From: JADGNZ01 sp963715895
GTDB lineage: Bacteria; Acidobacteriota; Thermoanaerobaculia; Gp7-AA8
Direction of reading: 5' to 3'
DNA length: 64,000 bases
Assembly (NCBI GenBank): GCA_963715895.1
Contig: OY970284.1
Location: 4,836,001 to 4,900,000 of the forward strand
Below the pieces are notes generated by a model. It was not told the DNA's origin and did not search any database. It saw only the letters and a list, made by a program, of their open reading frames with translations. How positions within the stretch are numbered: position 1 is the first letter of the stretch; every line of letters starts with the position of its first letter. A program made the translations under genes and the position numbers. This document shows positions 16,539-24,051 of this stretch, piece after piece.

Positions 16539-17153
16539 ATGCAGTACTGCGCCTGGTGCGGCAACGCCATCGAGGCCGTGTCGAACGCTCCATGCCCGCG
16601 ATGCGGAAAACCGAGTAACGGCGCGACGGGCCCGGCCGCGGGAGCGAAGGGGACGAATACCGCGCTGATCGTGGTGCTCGTCGTCGCCGGTCTTCTGGTG
16701 GTCCTCGCCATCGCCGGCATCGTGGCTGCCATCGCCATCCCCAATATCCTCACCGCCAGGCAACGGGCGATGCAGAAGCGCACCATGGCCGACGTCCGAA
16801 CGCTCGGGGCGGCGCTGGAGGCCTACGCCTCCGACAACAACCAGGAGTATCCGAAGGGCGCCGCCCCGGTCGACCTCCGCGATGCGCTCGTACCGAAGTA
16901 CATGGCGTCCGTACCGGGCGTCGATGGCTGGGGACACGGTTTTCAATACACCTGCCTGAAGGACGCCACCTCGCAAAGCGACAAATGCGTCGGGTACGTC
17001 ATCGGAAGCGCGGGTAAGGACGGCCTTTTCGAGCATGGCTCACTGCTCGAGACGCTGGCCGGACCGACGCCGAAAGCGACCACGAACTTCGACTGCGACA
17101 TCGTCTACTCCGCCGGACAGTTCGTGGAGTACCCGGAAGGAGTACAGCACTGA
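16539..17153 (+). CDS. Zinc-ribbon fused to a pseudopilin-like protein
   Basis: A 204-residue protein with an unusual order. Residues 1-22 are a zinc ribbon (CAWCG ... CPRCG), then a Gly/Ala linker, then a hydrophobic helix (about 37-60) that continues as AIAIPNILTARQRAMQKRT, the N-terminal helix signature of GspG/PilA-type pilins. The globular part has LGAALEAYASDNNQEYP and DGWGHGFQYTC, typical of the type II secretion major pseudopilin. The prepilin peptidase site (G before [FM]TLxE) is absent, so it should stay membrane-anchored with the ribbon in the cytoplasm. AGGGGGA precedes the ATG. Confidence 0.8.
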   Translation: MQYCAWCGNAIEAVSNAPCPRCGKPSNGATGPAAGAKGTNTALIVVLVVAGLLVVLAIAGIVAAIAIPNILTARQRAMQKRTMADVRTLGAALEAYASDNNQEYPKGAAPVDLRDALVPKYMASVPGVDGWGHGFQYTCLKDATSQSDKCVGYVIGSAGKDGLFEHGSLLETLAGPTPKATTNFDCDIVYSAGQFVEYPEGVQH

Positions 17154-17491
17154 TGTATTGCACCGCATGCGGAACCCGCCGTCCCGAGGGAATGAACGTC
17201 TGCCCGAACTGTGGGACGGCCGCGCCGAGTTTCGCCGCCCAGCCGGCCATTCAGAACTATCTGGTTCCGGCGATCCTGATCACGCTCTGCTGCTGCCTCC
17301 CGGCGGGGATCGTGGCCATCATCTACGCCGCGCAGGTCAATTCGAAGCTCGCCGCCGGCGATATCCTCGGCGCGCAGGCGTCGGCGCGCCTCGCCAAGAT
17401 CTGGAGCTGGGTCGGCTTCGGCGGCGGCATCCTGCTGGGGATCCTCTATGCCATTTTCGGTTTCGCCGGCGCGCTCAGCAACCATCATTAG
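17153..17491 (+). CDS. Zinc-ribbon CD225/dispanin-like membrane protein
   Basis: 112 residues. Residues 1-22 form a zinc ribbon (CTACG ... CPNCG). Then two membrane helices follow the CD225/dispanin layout: LITLCCCLPAGIVAIIYAAQV, a loop with AQASARLAKIWSW, and a second helix. Its ATG overlaps the stop of the previous gene by one base, so the two are translationally coupled, and both carry an N-terminal ribbon. The role is unknown; bacterial dispanins are assumed to act in membrane organisation. Confidence 0.8.
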   Translation: MYCTACGTRRPEGMNVCPNCGTAAPSFAAQPAIQNYLVPAILITLCCCLPAGIVAIIYAAQVNSKLAAGDILGAQASARLAKIWSWVGFGGGILLGILYAIFGFAGALSNHH

Positions 17492-17813
17492 CGTTCTCGC
17501 CGGCATGATGGCCGTGGGCGGTGCGATCCTCTATCGCTTCGATCCCACGACCGTGCATTTTTATCCCCCCTGCCTCTTTCACTCGCTGACAGGCCTGCAA
17601 TGCCCCGGCTGCGGAACGACCCGCGCGCTCCACCACCTGCTGCACGGCGACGTCGCCGGCGCCTTCCGCCTCAACCCGATGCTCTTCGCCGTCATCCCCT
17701 TCGGCGTCCTCGCCTCTGCCTCCCGCCGCTTCGCCACCCATCCACTCACCGGATGGGGCGCGGCTGTAGTCACGGTGGCATGGTGGATTGGACGCAACCT
17801 CATGCATCATTAG
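17448..17813 (+). CDS. DUF2752 membrane protein
   Basis: Up to 121 residues, three membrane segments, with the DUF2752 hallmark CPGCGTTRALHHLLHG and a preceding Cys in FYPPCLFHSLTG. The start is uncertain: the ATG at 17448 overlaps the dispanin gene by 44 bp, while the ATG at 17505 begins just before the first helix. In other bacteria this family often sits beside CD225/zinc-ribbon genes, as it does here, supporting a shared function. No enzymatic role is known. Confidence 0.8.
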   Translation: MPFSVSPARSATIISVLAGMMAVGGAILYRFDPTTVHFYPPCLFHSLTGLQCPGCGTTRALHHLLHGDVAGAFRLNPMLFAVIPFGVLASASRRFATHPLTGWGAAVVTVAWWIGRNLMHH

Positions 17814-17938
17814 TAAATCAGTCTGTCAAAAACCGTTTCGCGCAGTATCTTGTCAACCGACGATTCCCCGCGTCCCCATTCTGGAGACGTCGCCAGGGCG
17901 CATCGCCGAACCTGAACGGACAAAGGAGACTTCGTCAC

Positions 17939-18322
17939 ATGGCCACAACGCTCTCATTCACACTCACCCTTCTCTTCACGGACGAAGTCAAAGACTCGGG
18001 AGGAAACTGGCAATACGTCTCCGCGACAGGCAAGGAGAATACGACCGGCGCTGAAATCCAGCTGATCGCCACCAAACGCCAGAACCATACCGGGAACACT
18101 CCCCCCTTCCCCGCATCCGCGCTGACGGCAACCCTGATGTTCGCCGCACACGGCACCGGCGTCTCCCCGAACATGACCCTGCAGGGCGTACACGACCTCA
18201 AGTCCAACGACGAAACAGGAAGCGTCAGCGCCGCCTCCCCAACACACGCCGACTACATCGGCGGCGCATTCGCGTTCGACTCCAAGAAAGGGCTGCTGAC
18301 GATCTCACCGCGGAAGGGGTGA
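17939..18322 (+). CDS. Hypothetical protein, 127 residues
   Basis: I do not recognise it. The start at 17939 has an AAGGAG ribosome site 8-9 nt upstream; the longer frame reads through the DUF2752 gene in another register. The sequence is Thr/Ser/Gly-rich, begins with alternating hydrophobic residues (LSFTLTLLFTD) and lacks a signal peptide or Cys, suggesting a small beta-rich protein. The next gene starts 77 bp later. Confidence 0.6.
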   Translation: MATTLSFTLTLLFTDEVKDSGGNWQYVSATGKENTTGAEIQLIATKRQNHTGNTPPFPASALTATLMFAAHGTGVSPNMTLQGVHDLKSNDETGSVSAASPTHADYIGGAFAFDSKKGLLTISPRKG

Positions 18323-18399
18323 TTTTCATCTCCACCGCACAAACTCATCCGCAGATGATGCAGATGCGCGAAGGTGATGGCGATCATCAAGGAACATCG

Positions 18400-19248
18400 A
18401 TGAAACTCCTGCCCGCCGTATTCGAGGAGCGCGAAATCCGTCGTGTCTACGACGAGAAGACGGAGACCTGGTTCTTCTCGGTCGTGGACATCGTTCAGGT
18501 GCTGACGCAGCAGCCCGACTATCAGGCAGCCCGAAAGTACTGGAACAAGCTCAGAGAGCGCCTTCGCAAAGAGGGAAGTGAGTCGGTGACAAGTTGTCAC
18601 CGACTGAAACTGCCTGCCGCCGACGGCAAACGTTATCTCACCGACGTCGCAACCGCCGAGACCCTTCTGCGTCTCGTCCAGAGCGTTCCAAGCCCTAAGG
18701 CCGAGCCCATCAAACTCTGGCTCGCCAGGGTGGGCTACGAACGGATGCAGGAAATGTCCGATCCTTCGAGAGCGCTGGATCGTGCCCGCGAGACCTGGCA
18801 GAAACATGGGCGTAGCGAAAAATGGATTCAGCAGCGCATGACCGGCCAGGAAACACGGAACAAGCTTACCGACTACTGGGCCGATCACGACATCCGCAAG
18901 GGCGATGAATTCGCCATTCTCACCAACGTCATTCATCAGGAATGGTCCGATGTAACGGTCGCGGACCACAAGGCCATCAAAGGTCTGAAGAGCCAGAACC
19001 TGCGCGACCACATGAGCGAAGCCGAGCTGATCTTCACGGCTTTGGCTGAGCTATCGACGCGTCAGATTGCGGAGACGACCGAAGCCACCGGCATGGATGA
19101 AAACAGGAACGCAGCAACGAGTGGCGGCAGGATCGCGAAACGCGCCCGTCTGGAGCTGGAAGCGAAGACCGGTAAGAAGGTTGTCACCGGCGAAAACTAC
19201 CTGCCGCCGCGCGGTGCGAAGAAACTTCGAGGGAAGGACGACGAGTGA
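18400..19248 (+). CDS. BRO-N/antirepressor-like protein
   Basis: A 282-residue protein with the BRO-N/phage antirepressor pattern at its N-terminus (IRRVYDEKTETWFFSVVDIV, then YLTDVATAETLLRLVQS) and a longer basic C-terminal region (SGGRIAKRARLELEAKTGKK). Chromosomal relatives are annotated as Bro-N or DNA-damage-inducible protein D-like and may bind DNA. I start at the ATG at 18400, which follows AAGGAA; the longer frame begins inside a GCAGATG repeat. It sits at the edge of the mobile region, consistent with phage or element origin. Confidence 0.7.
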   Translation: MKLLPAVFEEREIRRVYDEKTETWFFSVVDIVQVLTQQPDYQAARKYWNKLRERLRKEGSESVTSCHRLKLPAADGKRYLTDVATAETLLRLVQSVPSPKAEPIKLWLARVGYERMQEMSDPSRALDRARETWQKHGRSEKWIQQRMTGQETRNKLTDYWADHDIRKGDEFAILTNVIHQEWSDVTVADHKAIKGLKSQNLRDHMSEAELIFTALAELSTRQIAETTEATGMDENRNAATSGGRIAKRARLELEAKTGKKVVTGENYLPPRGAKKLRGKDDE

Positions 19249-19318
19249 AATCAGCACGTTCCAACGTGCCGTCACTCGTGCCCCAGGTGCTCTGTAGACT
19301 AGTTATCGCGTGAAGGCC

Positions 19319-19393
19319 TATCCGCAGATGGCGCAGATGTACGCAGATAAAACCGTCCTCGATCTGCGTTTCATCTGCGTCATCTGCGGATAA
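19319..19393. repeat. Mirror-arm CCGCAGATG palindrome
   Basis: ATCCGCAGATGGCGCAGATG on the left pairs with CATCTGCGTCATCTGCGGAT on the right around AAACCGTCCTCG. Part of the same word (CATCCGCAGATGATGCAGATG-like) also occurs just before the BRO-N gene at 18345-18370. Confidence 0.8.
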
Positions 19394-19404
19394 AGCTTTT
19401 CGTC

Positions 19405-19707
19405 AATCGCCCGGCCACCCCATCGCCTCGGCGAACCCCGGCAGCGCCGCCGACGGCTCCTCGATGTGCGCGCTGGCGATGCCGTCCAGCTCCAGCTCCA
19501 GCACGCCGCTGACGGTGGTCTCCTGCTGGTCTACTCGATACTCCAGCATGTCGATGTGATGCCGCGGCAACCGGACGCGCAACTCCGCGCTCCGGACCGC
19601 CTGCGGCAGGATGCCGTCCGCATCGTCCCCGAGCGCCTCCTTCGTCTGGCCGTCGCGTTGGAATGCAAGGTTACGGAGCAGGTTCGAGTCTTCGACAAGG
19701 CGGACTT
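19405..19707 (-). pseudogene. 3' fragment of an unknown gene
   Basis: A protein-like minus-strand frame of about 100 residues ends GFAEAMGWPGD with a stop, but has no start at its 5' end, where it is cut by a stop near 19708. Its only internal ATG (at HHIDMLEYRV) would discard half of it. The content (VLELELDGIASAHIEEPSAA) looks like real protein, not a shadow. I cannot name the family. The truncation abuts the integrase remnant. Confidence 0.45.
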
Positions 19708-19736
19708 GATGTCAATCCTACCGAGGTGAGTTCCCC

Positions 19737-19844
19737 TGGGAGCTCCTTGGCCACTCCGACGTGAAGACGACCATGATCTACACCCACGCCCCTTGGACTG
19801 CGCGCAAACGCGGTGCGAAGCACACTCGAGCCCTTGGAGATTAG
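19737..19844 (+). pseudogene. Integron/tyrosine-integrase C-terminal remnant
   Basis: The 35 codons before the stop read WELLGHSDVKTTMIYTHA and then a degraded basic tail. LLGHSDVxTTMIYTH is the box II region of tyrosine recombinases, most like integron integrases, and includes the conserved His and the Tyr nucleophile. The rest of the gene is missing, so it is inactive. It lies 158 bp before the first putative cassette junction. Orientation is the same as the cassettes, which is less usual for integrons. Confidence 0.6.
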
Positions 19845-20001
19845 ACGACAAACGGAGTTGCCCATTCTCCCGCACTCAGCTCGCCTAAGGACTAACCAGG
19901 GTGTTTTGAGCACGTTACCCGCCCCCTTCCCGCGTATCATGTAGGAGATTACGCGACGTCGGCGTGGATGCAGCGACTGGGAGGATGTCGCTGAAGTCAT
20001 A

Positions 20002-20008
20002 GTTAGGC
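20002..20008 (+). other. Putative integron insertion core site (attI or attC end)
   Basis: GTTAGGC matches the integron core consensus GTTRRRY. It is preceded by the hairpin GCAGCGAC ... GTCGCTG (about 19968-19992). The first cassette-like gene starts 30 bp later. Confidence 0.4.
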
Positions 20009-20031
20009 CTCACAGCCAAAGGGAGGAATGC

Positions 20032-20493
20032 TTGGCAAGACCAGAGATCGAACATCTACGAACGTGGCCCCGCAATCTGAGCACGTCTCAAGGTGGGGGG
20101 CTGTCGAGATCGCAGTATGGTGGCATGTCCAAATCACAATTCGGCGGAATGTCTACATCTCAGTACGGTGGCATGTCGACATCGCAGTATGGTGGCATGT
20201 CCAAATCACAGTATGGTGGTCTCTCTACGTCCCAGTATGGAGGTCTCTCGACCTCGCAGTACGGTGGGCTGTCCACCTCTCAGTATGGCGGACTCTCAAA
20301 GTCACAGTATGGTGGCCTGTCGACCTCCCAGGGAGGCGTCATGTCGACGTCCTCAACTGATATCTATCGAAGCAATATCCCGCCGTGGCCCGTGTTCCTC
20401 CGAGAACTCGAGACAAGAGGGTATCAAGCACAGGCGCAGCTAATCAGAAAGCACCTGCCTCAGTTTCTCTGGCCGGAGAACTTCTTCAAGTAG
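20032..20493 (+). CDS. SQYGG octapeptide-repeat, prion-like protein (cassette 1)
   Basis: 153 residues. Residues about 21-105 are an octapeptide repeat of form S-[TK]-S-Q-[YF]-G-G-[ML], nine or ten copies. The DNA repeats differ mostly at third codon positions (TCC/TCA/TCG/TCT, TAT/TAC, GGT/GGC/GGA/GGG) while residues stay constant, which is strong evidence for selection on this frame. A separate C-terminal domain (PPWPVFLRELETRGYQAQAQ to FLWPENFFK) follows. The start is a TTG with GGGAGG 5 nt upstream; an ATG four bases earlier opens another frame that lacks this domain. The Ser/Gln/Tyr/Gly composition resembles prion-like low-complexity domains. Family unknown. Confidence 0.75.
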   Translation: MARPEIEHLRTWPRNLSTSQGGGLSRSQYGGMSKSQFGGMSTSQYGGMSTSQYGGMSKSQYGGLSTSQYGGLSTSQYGGLSTSQYGGLSKSQYGGLSTSQGGVMSTSSTDIYRSNIPPWPVFLRELETRGYQAQAQLIRKHLPQFLWPENFFK

Positions 20494-20525
20494 AAATGCT
20501 TCTTGCTTCAATATTGGTTGCGTGC

Positions 20526-20628
20526 GGCCAACTCACGCTGCACCGGCCGTGAGGCCGCAACTTGCCGGGCCGATGAGTGTTACAGTGTCGCGTGCGGCCC
20601 CATGCCAATGAGCCTGGGTACGTTGGGT
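20526..20628 (+). other. attC-like site 1
   Basis: GGCCAAC at the left end and GTTGGGT at the right end flank 103 bp with internal pairing (GGCCGCA with TGCGGCC). It follows the first cassette gene by 33 bp. The left core departs from RYYYAAC at one base. Confidence 0.4.
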
Positions 20629-20680
20629 GCCCTCGGCACGTTCCCCTACACGTCAATCCAGTTCCATATGGAGGTTTAGC

Positions 20681-21103
20681 ATGCCTCGTCGAGCTACAAT
20701 CGTGAGAGTCGCTCGCCCGCTCATCGGTGCAGTGGCTTTTGTTTATGCCATTCTCCTCATCGTAACGTTCGCCAAGTATCCGTCACAAACCTACGGCCCA
20801 GGCTTCGGGTCCGCTTGGCTACACCTCGTCATCTGGACCCTCGGCCCCCCAACATGGTTCGCCATCGAATTCTGGGCGTTATCTGGCGAACCAGAGCGCA
20901 AAGATGGTTCTCTCAAGGAGGGCCAAGACGTGGCGGCTAAGATATGGGCCGCGGTTCTCGCCGTTATCTTGTACTTCTACCCTGACGGTCCTCTTTACAA
21001 ACTCGCACGCAGCACCTCAGGCCCACGTCCAGAGGTCCACGCGGCATCGGCCAACTCGAGTACAACCGGAGGAACGACATCTACCACACCACCTTCGCAC
21101 TAG
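20681..21103 (+). CDS. Three-helix membrane protein (cassette 2)
   Basis: 140 residues, unknown family. The start at 20681 has GGAGG 7 nt upstream. Three hydrophobic segments are visible (about 13-31, 45-67 and 87-104), followed by a Ser/Thr/Pro-rich tail. The gene almost fills the interval between two attC-like sites, as integron cassette genes do, and is less GC-biased than the core genes. No function can be assigned. Confidence 0.65.
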   Translation: MPRRATIVRVARPLIGAVAFVYAILLIVTFAKYPSQTYGPGFGSAWLHLVIWTLGPPTWFAIEFWALSGEPERKDGSLKEGQDVAAKIWAAVLAVILYFYPDGPLYKLARSTSGPRPEVHAASANSSTTGGTTSTTPPSH

Positions 21104-21127
21104 CTGCCGACGATCCCGGTGGGGACC

Positions 21128-21232
21128 GCCCAACTCGCGCGTGCAGCGGACGTGGCCCCGCTGCTTTCATGGGCTCAAGTGCGCTACCATTTCGCGTCGC
21201 GGGCCACGCCGGGGACGCGTAGGCCGTTAGAC
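21128..21232 (+). other. attC-like site 2
   Basis: GCCCAAC (fits RYYYAAC) and GTTAGAC (fits GTTRRRY) bound 105 bp. Next to the left core is TCGCGCGTGCAGCGGAC, very like environmental attC sites. CGTGGCCCCG can pair with CGGGCCACG in the right half. This is the best of the three sites. Confidence 0.55.
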
Positions 21233-21262
21233 GGCCCAGGGATAGCTCCGCCAGAAATCATC

Positions 21263-22300
21263 ATGCCAACACTCCCAGGTTGCGCCGAATGTACCTGCAC
21301 GCAGATGTTCGACGATGCTATTTTTGTCGCATCGGATCGCTGCGCGTGTGGGCATCGTGTTTCCGTTCACGACCTGATGGGCGCTCTCGACTTCGCCACA
21401 GTGGGTGAGGAACTAGATGCAGTGCTCTTGTCAGTTTCCAACCTTCTAGAACGGTCATGGCCAACACGGGCAGGAGGGAACGATGCACAAGCCGTGGTCC
21501 TCGGCCTCTACCGAGTCGCCTGGGTCAGCTTCAAGACTCTTCGCTACTTCTGCGCGGAAGTGCCGAGGGATGCTGCGCGATGGCCTGAGTTCGTAACGTC
21601 GGCAGGTCCAGTCGCGCGAAGCATCGCGGATGCACTCGCAAACATCGTCTACCTCTTTCAAGACAACCTCGATGATAGGGTACGAGAGTTCGAGCAGCGC
21701 GGCTGGGTGGATGACCGGAGGCGTGTAAACGAGCTGACCGAACGTTACGCAAACAACCCAGCATGGCAGCCGTATCTGAAGACCTTGCACTCCGAACAAA
21801 ATCGTATTCAAGCCGAACTGGGTGTTCCAGATGGTGAGGTTTCGAGGCTAAGACGATGGCCGCGTCTGTCGGACATGCTAAGTCAAAACGTCAACCATCG
21901 AGACCGGATCGCGGATTCCGGCCGACGCGAGTTCCTCGAATACATCGAGGATTTCATGTACAAAGAAGTCTCCCAGGACACACACCTCTCTGGGCCGGGT
22001 CTCTATCGGCGTGCAGAGCTGCTTCTGACGGAATCTCGCGTTTGGACAGAGGAACAGAGGAAACTTTGCTCGCGTCGCCGAGCCGATGCCATCATGGGAA
22101 CAATCGGTCTGATGCTCGCCATGGCGGCTGAGATTGAGATGTCGCTGAGTCTCGAACTAGCACCTCGGATCGTTGCCGTGTGGCTCAAGTTCTGTCAGGT
22201 TTCAGCATTTCATACCGACCTTCTGATGCGTCGACATTTCGCGTTCTTCCGCGATGGTGGGTTCATCTCTGACAGGGTCAGCGGGCGGCCGGCTGTCTAA
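21263..22300 (+). CDS. Hypothetical protein with Cys-rich N-terminus (cassette 3)
   Basis: 345 residues, mostly helical, resembling the loosely defined DUF5677-type hypothetical proteins. Four Cys close together (CAECTC ... CACG, residues 7-29) suggest a small zinc site. The start at 21263 has only a weak purine tract; it lies 37 bp after the attC-like junction, as expected for a cassette gene. The stop codon TAA is inside the next attC-like core (GTCTAAC), also typical of cassettes. Function unknown. Confidence 0.6.
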   Translation: MPTLPGCAECTCTQMFDDAIFVASDRCACGHRVSVHDLMGALDFATVGEELDAVLLSVSNLLERSWPTRAGGNDAQAVVLGLYRVAWVSFKTLRYFCAEVPRDAARWPEFVTSAGPVARSIADALANIVYLFQDNLDDRVREFEQRGWVDDRRRVNELTERYANNPAWQPYLKTLHSEQNRIQAELGVPDGEVSRLRRWPRLSDMLSQNVNHRDRIADSGRREFLEYIEDFMYKEVSQDTHLSGPGLYRRAELLLTESRVWTEEQRKLCSRRRADAIMGTIGLMLAMAAEIEMSLSLELAPRIVAVWLKFCQVSAFHTDLLMRRHFAFFRDGGFISDRVSGRPAV

Positions 22301-22356
22301 CTTTACGCTGCACCAGACTTGGAGCCGCGCGTTGCTGCGTCCCAAGTGCGTTACGA
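22295..22356 (+). other. attC-like site 3
   Basis: GTCTAAC overlaps the stop of cassette gene 3. ACTTGG pairs with CCAAGT further in, and the right core GTTACGA is degenerate. The 62-bp size is near the short end for attC. Confidence 0.4.
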
Positions 22357-22608
22357 TTCCGGGTCAAGTCCCCGGGATCACAGCTTCGTTCTATTCAGAT
22401 CCGCAACTAATTGACGGCGCAGCTACTTGAGATTGCAGAAAAAGCCACCCGCGGTATCTCGTGAGTTATTTGTGGCGCCGACGACACCCGCTTCAACTCG
22501 CCCCCTCGGTCCACATGCTACGACTCTCTCCGTGCGCGGCATATCGAAACGCCCTGAGGGAGAAGACACCATTCGTGATGCTGCAGCAGGTGTCCGAGTT
22601 TGGGTCGC

Positions 22609-22656
22609 ATCTGGAAAATCAACTTAGCGGACGAACGTTAAGTTGATTTTCCAGAT
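22609..22656. repeat. Perfect 18-bp-stem hairpin
   Basis: ATCTGGAAAATCAACTTA and its exact reverse complement are separated by a 12-nt loop (GCGGACGAACGT). No T-tract follows on either side, so it is not a typical terminator. It may be an element end or a folded regulatory RNA. The flanking 22360-22680 stretch has no convincing gene. Confidence 0.85.
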
Positions 22657-22681
22657 ACGCCCCCACACTTCACGCCGGCCC

Positions 22682-22976
22682 ATTTGTCATCCTGAGCCTG
22701 CCGGAGCGCTGAGCGAGCGTAGCGAGCGAATCGCGCGGAGGACGGCGAAGGATCTCAAGATGCGCGGCATGCGGCAGAAGCGCAGCAGAGGTTTTCATTA
22801 TCCAAATCCGCTCGATCTTTCGTTTGCGAGCCCATCCCTTGAACGGTGGACCTCCTCACAGAAACTACAGTCTCGCTCCTGCCCCAAGCATCGAATCTGG
22901 AGATCCTTCGCCGTCCTACGCCGCACTTCGCTCGCTACGCTCGCTCAGCGGCTCCGGCAGCCTCAGGATGACAAAT
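22682..22976. mobile_element. MITE-like element, family A, copy 1
   Basis: About 295 bp bounded by near-perfect inverted repeats of about 75 bp that begin ATTTGTCATCCTGAG and include GCTGAGCGAGCGTAGCGAGC and GACGGCGAAGGATCT. There is no transposase gene inside. The copy at 51635-51920 shares both the terminal repeats and the internal sequence (for example CAAATCCGCTCGAT near TCGTTTGCGAGCCCA), so this is one mobile family. Confidence 0.8.
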
Positions 22977-22995
22977 GGGTCATTAGCTTTCAGGA

Positions 22996-23549
22996 TCACA
23001 GTGATCCCGCATCTTCGAACCGCACCTCCCCCGTCGCCACATCCACCGAAAACCCGACCCACCCCTCCCCCGATCCCCGCCGCGCTTCACCGCGATGATG
23101 TTGTCTTCGAGCGATATCTCGCGGAATCCTCCGGAGCTGATCGTGTCGGTTTTCCAGAGGCGGCCGCTCTTGCCGAACGTCTCCAGGCTCATGCCGTTGT
23201 GGTCGACCGTGAGCAGCGTATTGGCGGCATCGACCCAGACGAAGGCGACGTGGGTGCCGATCTGCTCGACCAGCGTGCGCGTCTTCAGGTCGATGATGTA
23301 GCCGGCGCCTTTCGCGCAGACGAAGAGGTGCTTGTCGTCGGGCATCATGGAGAATGAACCCCTCTTCGTGTAACCGATCTCGAAGCTGCCGATCCACGAC
23401 GCCTTGCCGAGGCCGATGCGGACATAGGCGCGTTCGCGTCCGGAGTCCTGCCCTTCCGGCGGGATGGCGATGACCGCTTCGCCTGGGGGCGGAGCGTCGA
23501 GGATCTCGGCAGCGGTCAAATAGTTGCGTACTTCGATCGAGGGGTCCAT
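22996..23549 (-). pseudogene. Beta-propeller-like protein gene with C-terminal frameshift
   Basis: Starts MDPSIEVRNYLTAAEIL at 23549. The body has repeated beta-strand patterns with Trp/Asp turns (MPDDKHLFVCAKG, IIDLKTRTLVEQIG, VWVDAANTLLTVD), like a partial WD40/YVTN-type propeller; no signal peptide. After NIIAVKRGG the natural continuation, GEGWVGFSVDVATGEVRFED, is in another frame: one base appears to be missing in a G-rich run near 23068-23082. As written the original frame runs on to a stop at 22983 with an unrelated tail. This may be a sequencing error or a real mutation. Function unknown. Confidence 0.6.
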
Positions 23550-23635
23550 GGACAGAGGCGGTATGGGACCCGGTACCCGTGGCCGGCGCCTGTGAGCGTG
23601 GGCCCTCTGGCCAACCACCCCAGCCACTGCAATCG

Positions 23636-23893
23636 TGTGTACCCCACTGGGAGACGGTGTGTACCCCACTGGGGGACGGTGCGTACCCCACTGGGGGACG
23701 GTGCGTACCCACTTGGGGACGGTGCGTACCCCACTGGGGGAAGGTGTGTACCCCACCGGGGGACGGGGCGTACCCCACTGGGGGACGGGGCGTACCCCAC
23801 TGGGGGACGGGGCGTACCCCACTGGGGGACGGTGTGTACCCCACCGGGGGACGGTGGGTACCCCACCGGGGGACGGTGGGTACCCCACTGGGG
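23636..23893. repeat. Twelve-copy 22-bp tandem array with palindromic core
   Basis: Twelve near-identical units of about 22 bp, consensus TGYGTACCCCACTGGGGGAC plus GG. The core CCCCACTGGGG is a dyad. 22 is not a multiple of three, so it is not a protein repeat, although all frames stay open. One unit (the fourth) is 21 bp. It fills the ~500-bp gap between two divergent genes, directly upstream of the glycosyltransferase. Half-sites continue to about 23935. Confidence 0.9.
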
Positions 23894-24051
23894 TACCGTT
23901 GGGACGCGGGGCTGCTCCAGGTGGGGTACGGGGCGTGTTGTCACGGAGTGTGTGTCGTGTGTCGATGCTGCTCAGTAAGAACATCCCGCCGCTTCCGCCA
24001 CCCCAGCCGTTGCGGTACTCTCCCCCTCCGGCCGCCCGGGCCGCATCCCTC

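Noticed and set aside
20028..20360. Alternative ATG frame with WWHVQITI-like repeats
   Set aside because: Repeats in this frame are not conserved at the residue level, and it lacks the non-repetitive C-terminal domain and proper ribosome spacing.
23636..23893. CRISPR array
   Set aside because: The units are directly adjacent with no unique spacers, and no cas genes are near.
23635..24051. N-terminal extension of the glycosyltransferase through the 22-bp array
   Set aside because: The array period is not a multiple of three and one unit is 21 bp; the extension is proline/glycine filler and the catalytic domain begins at 24052.
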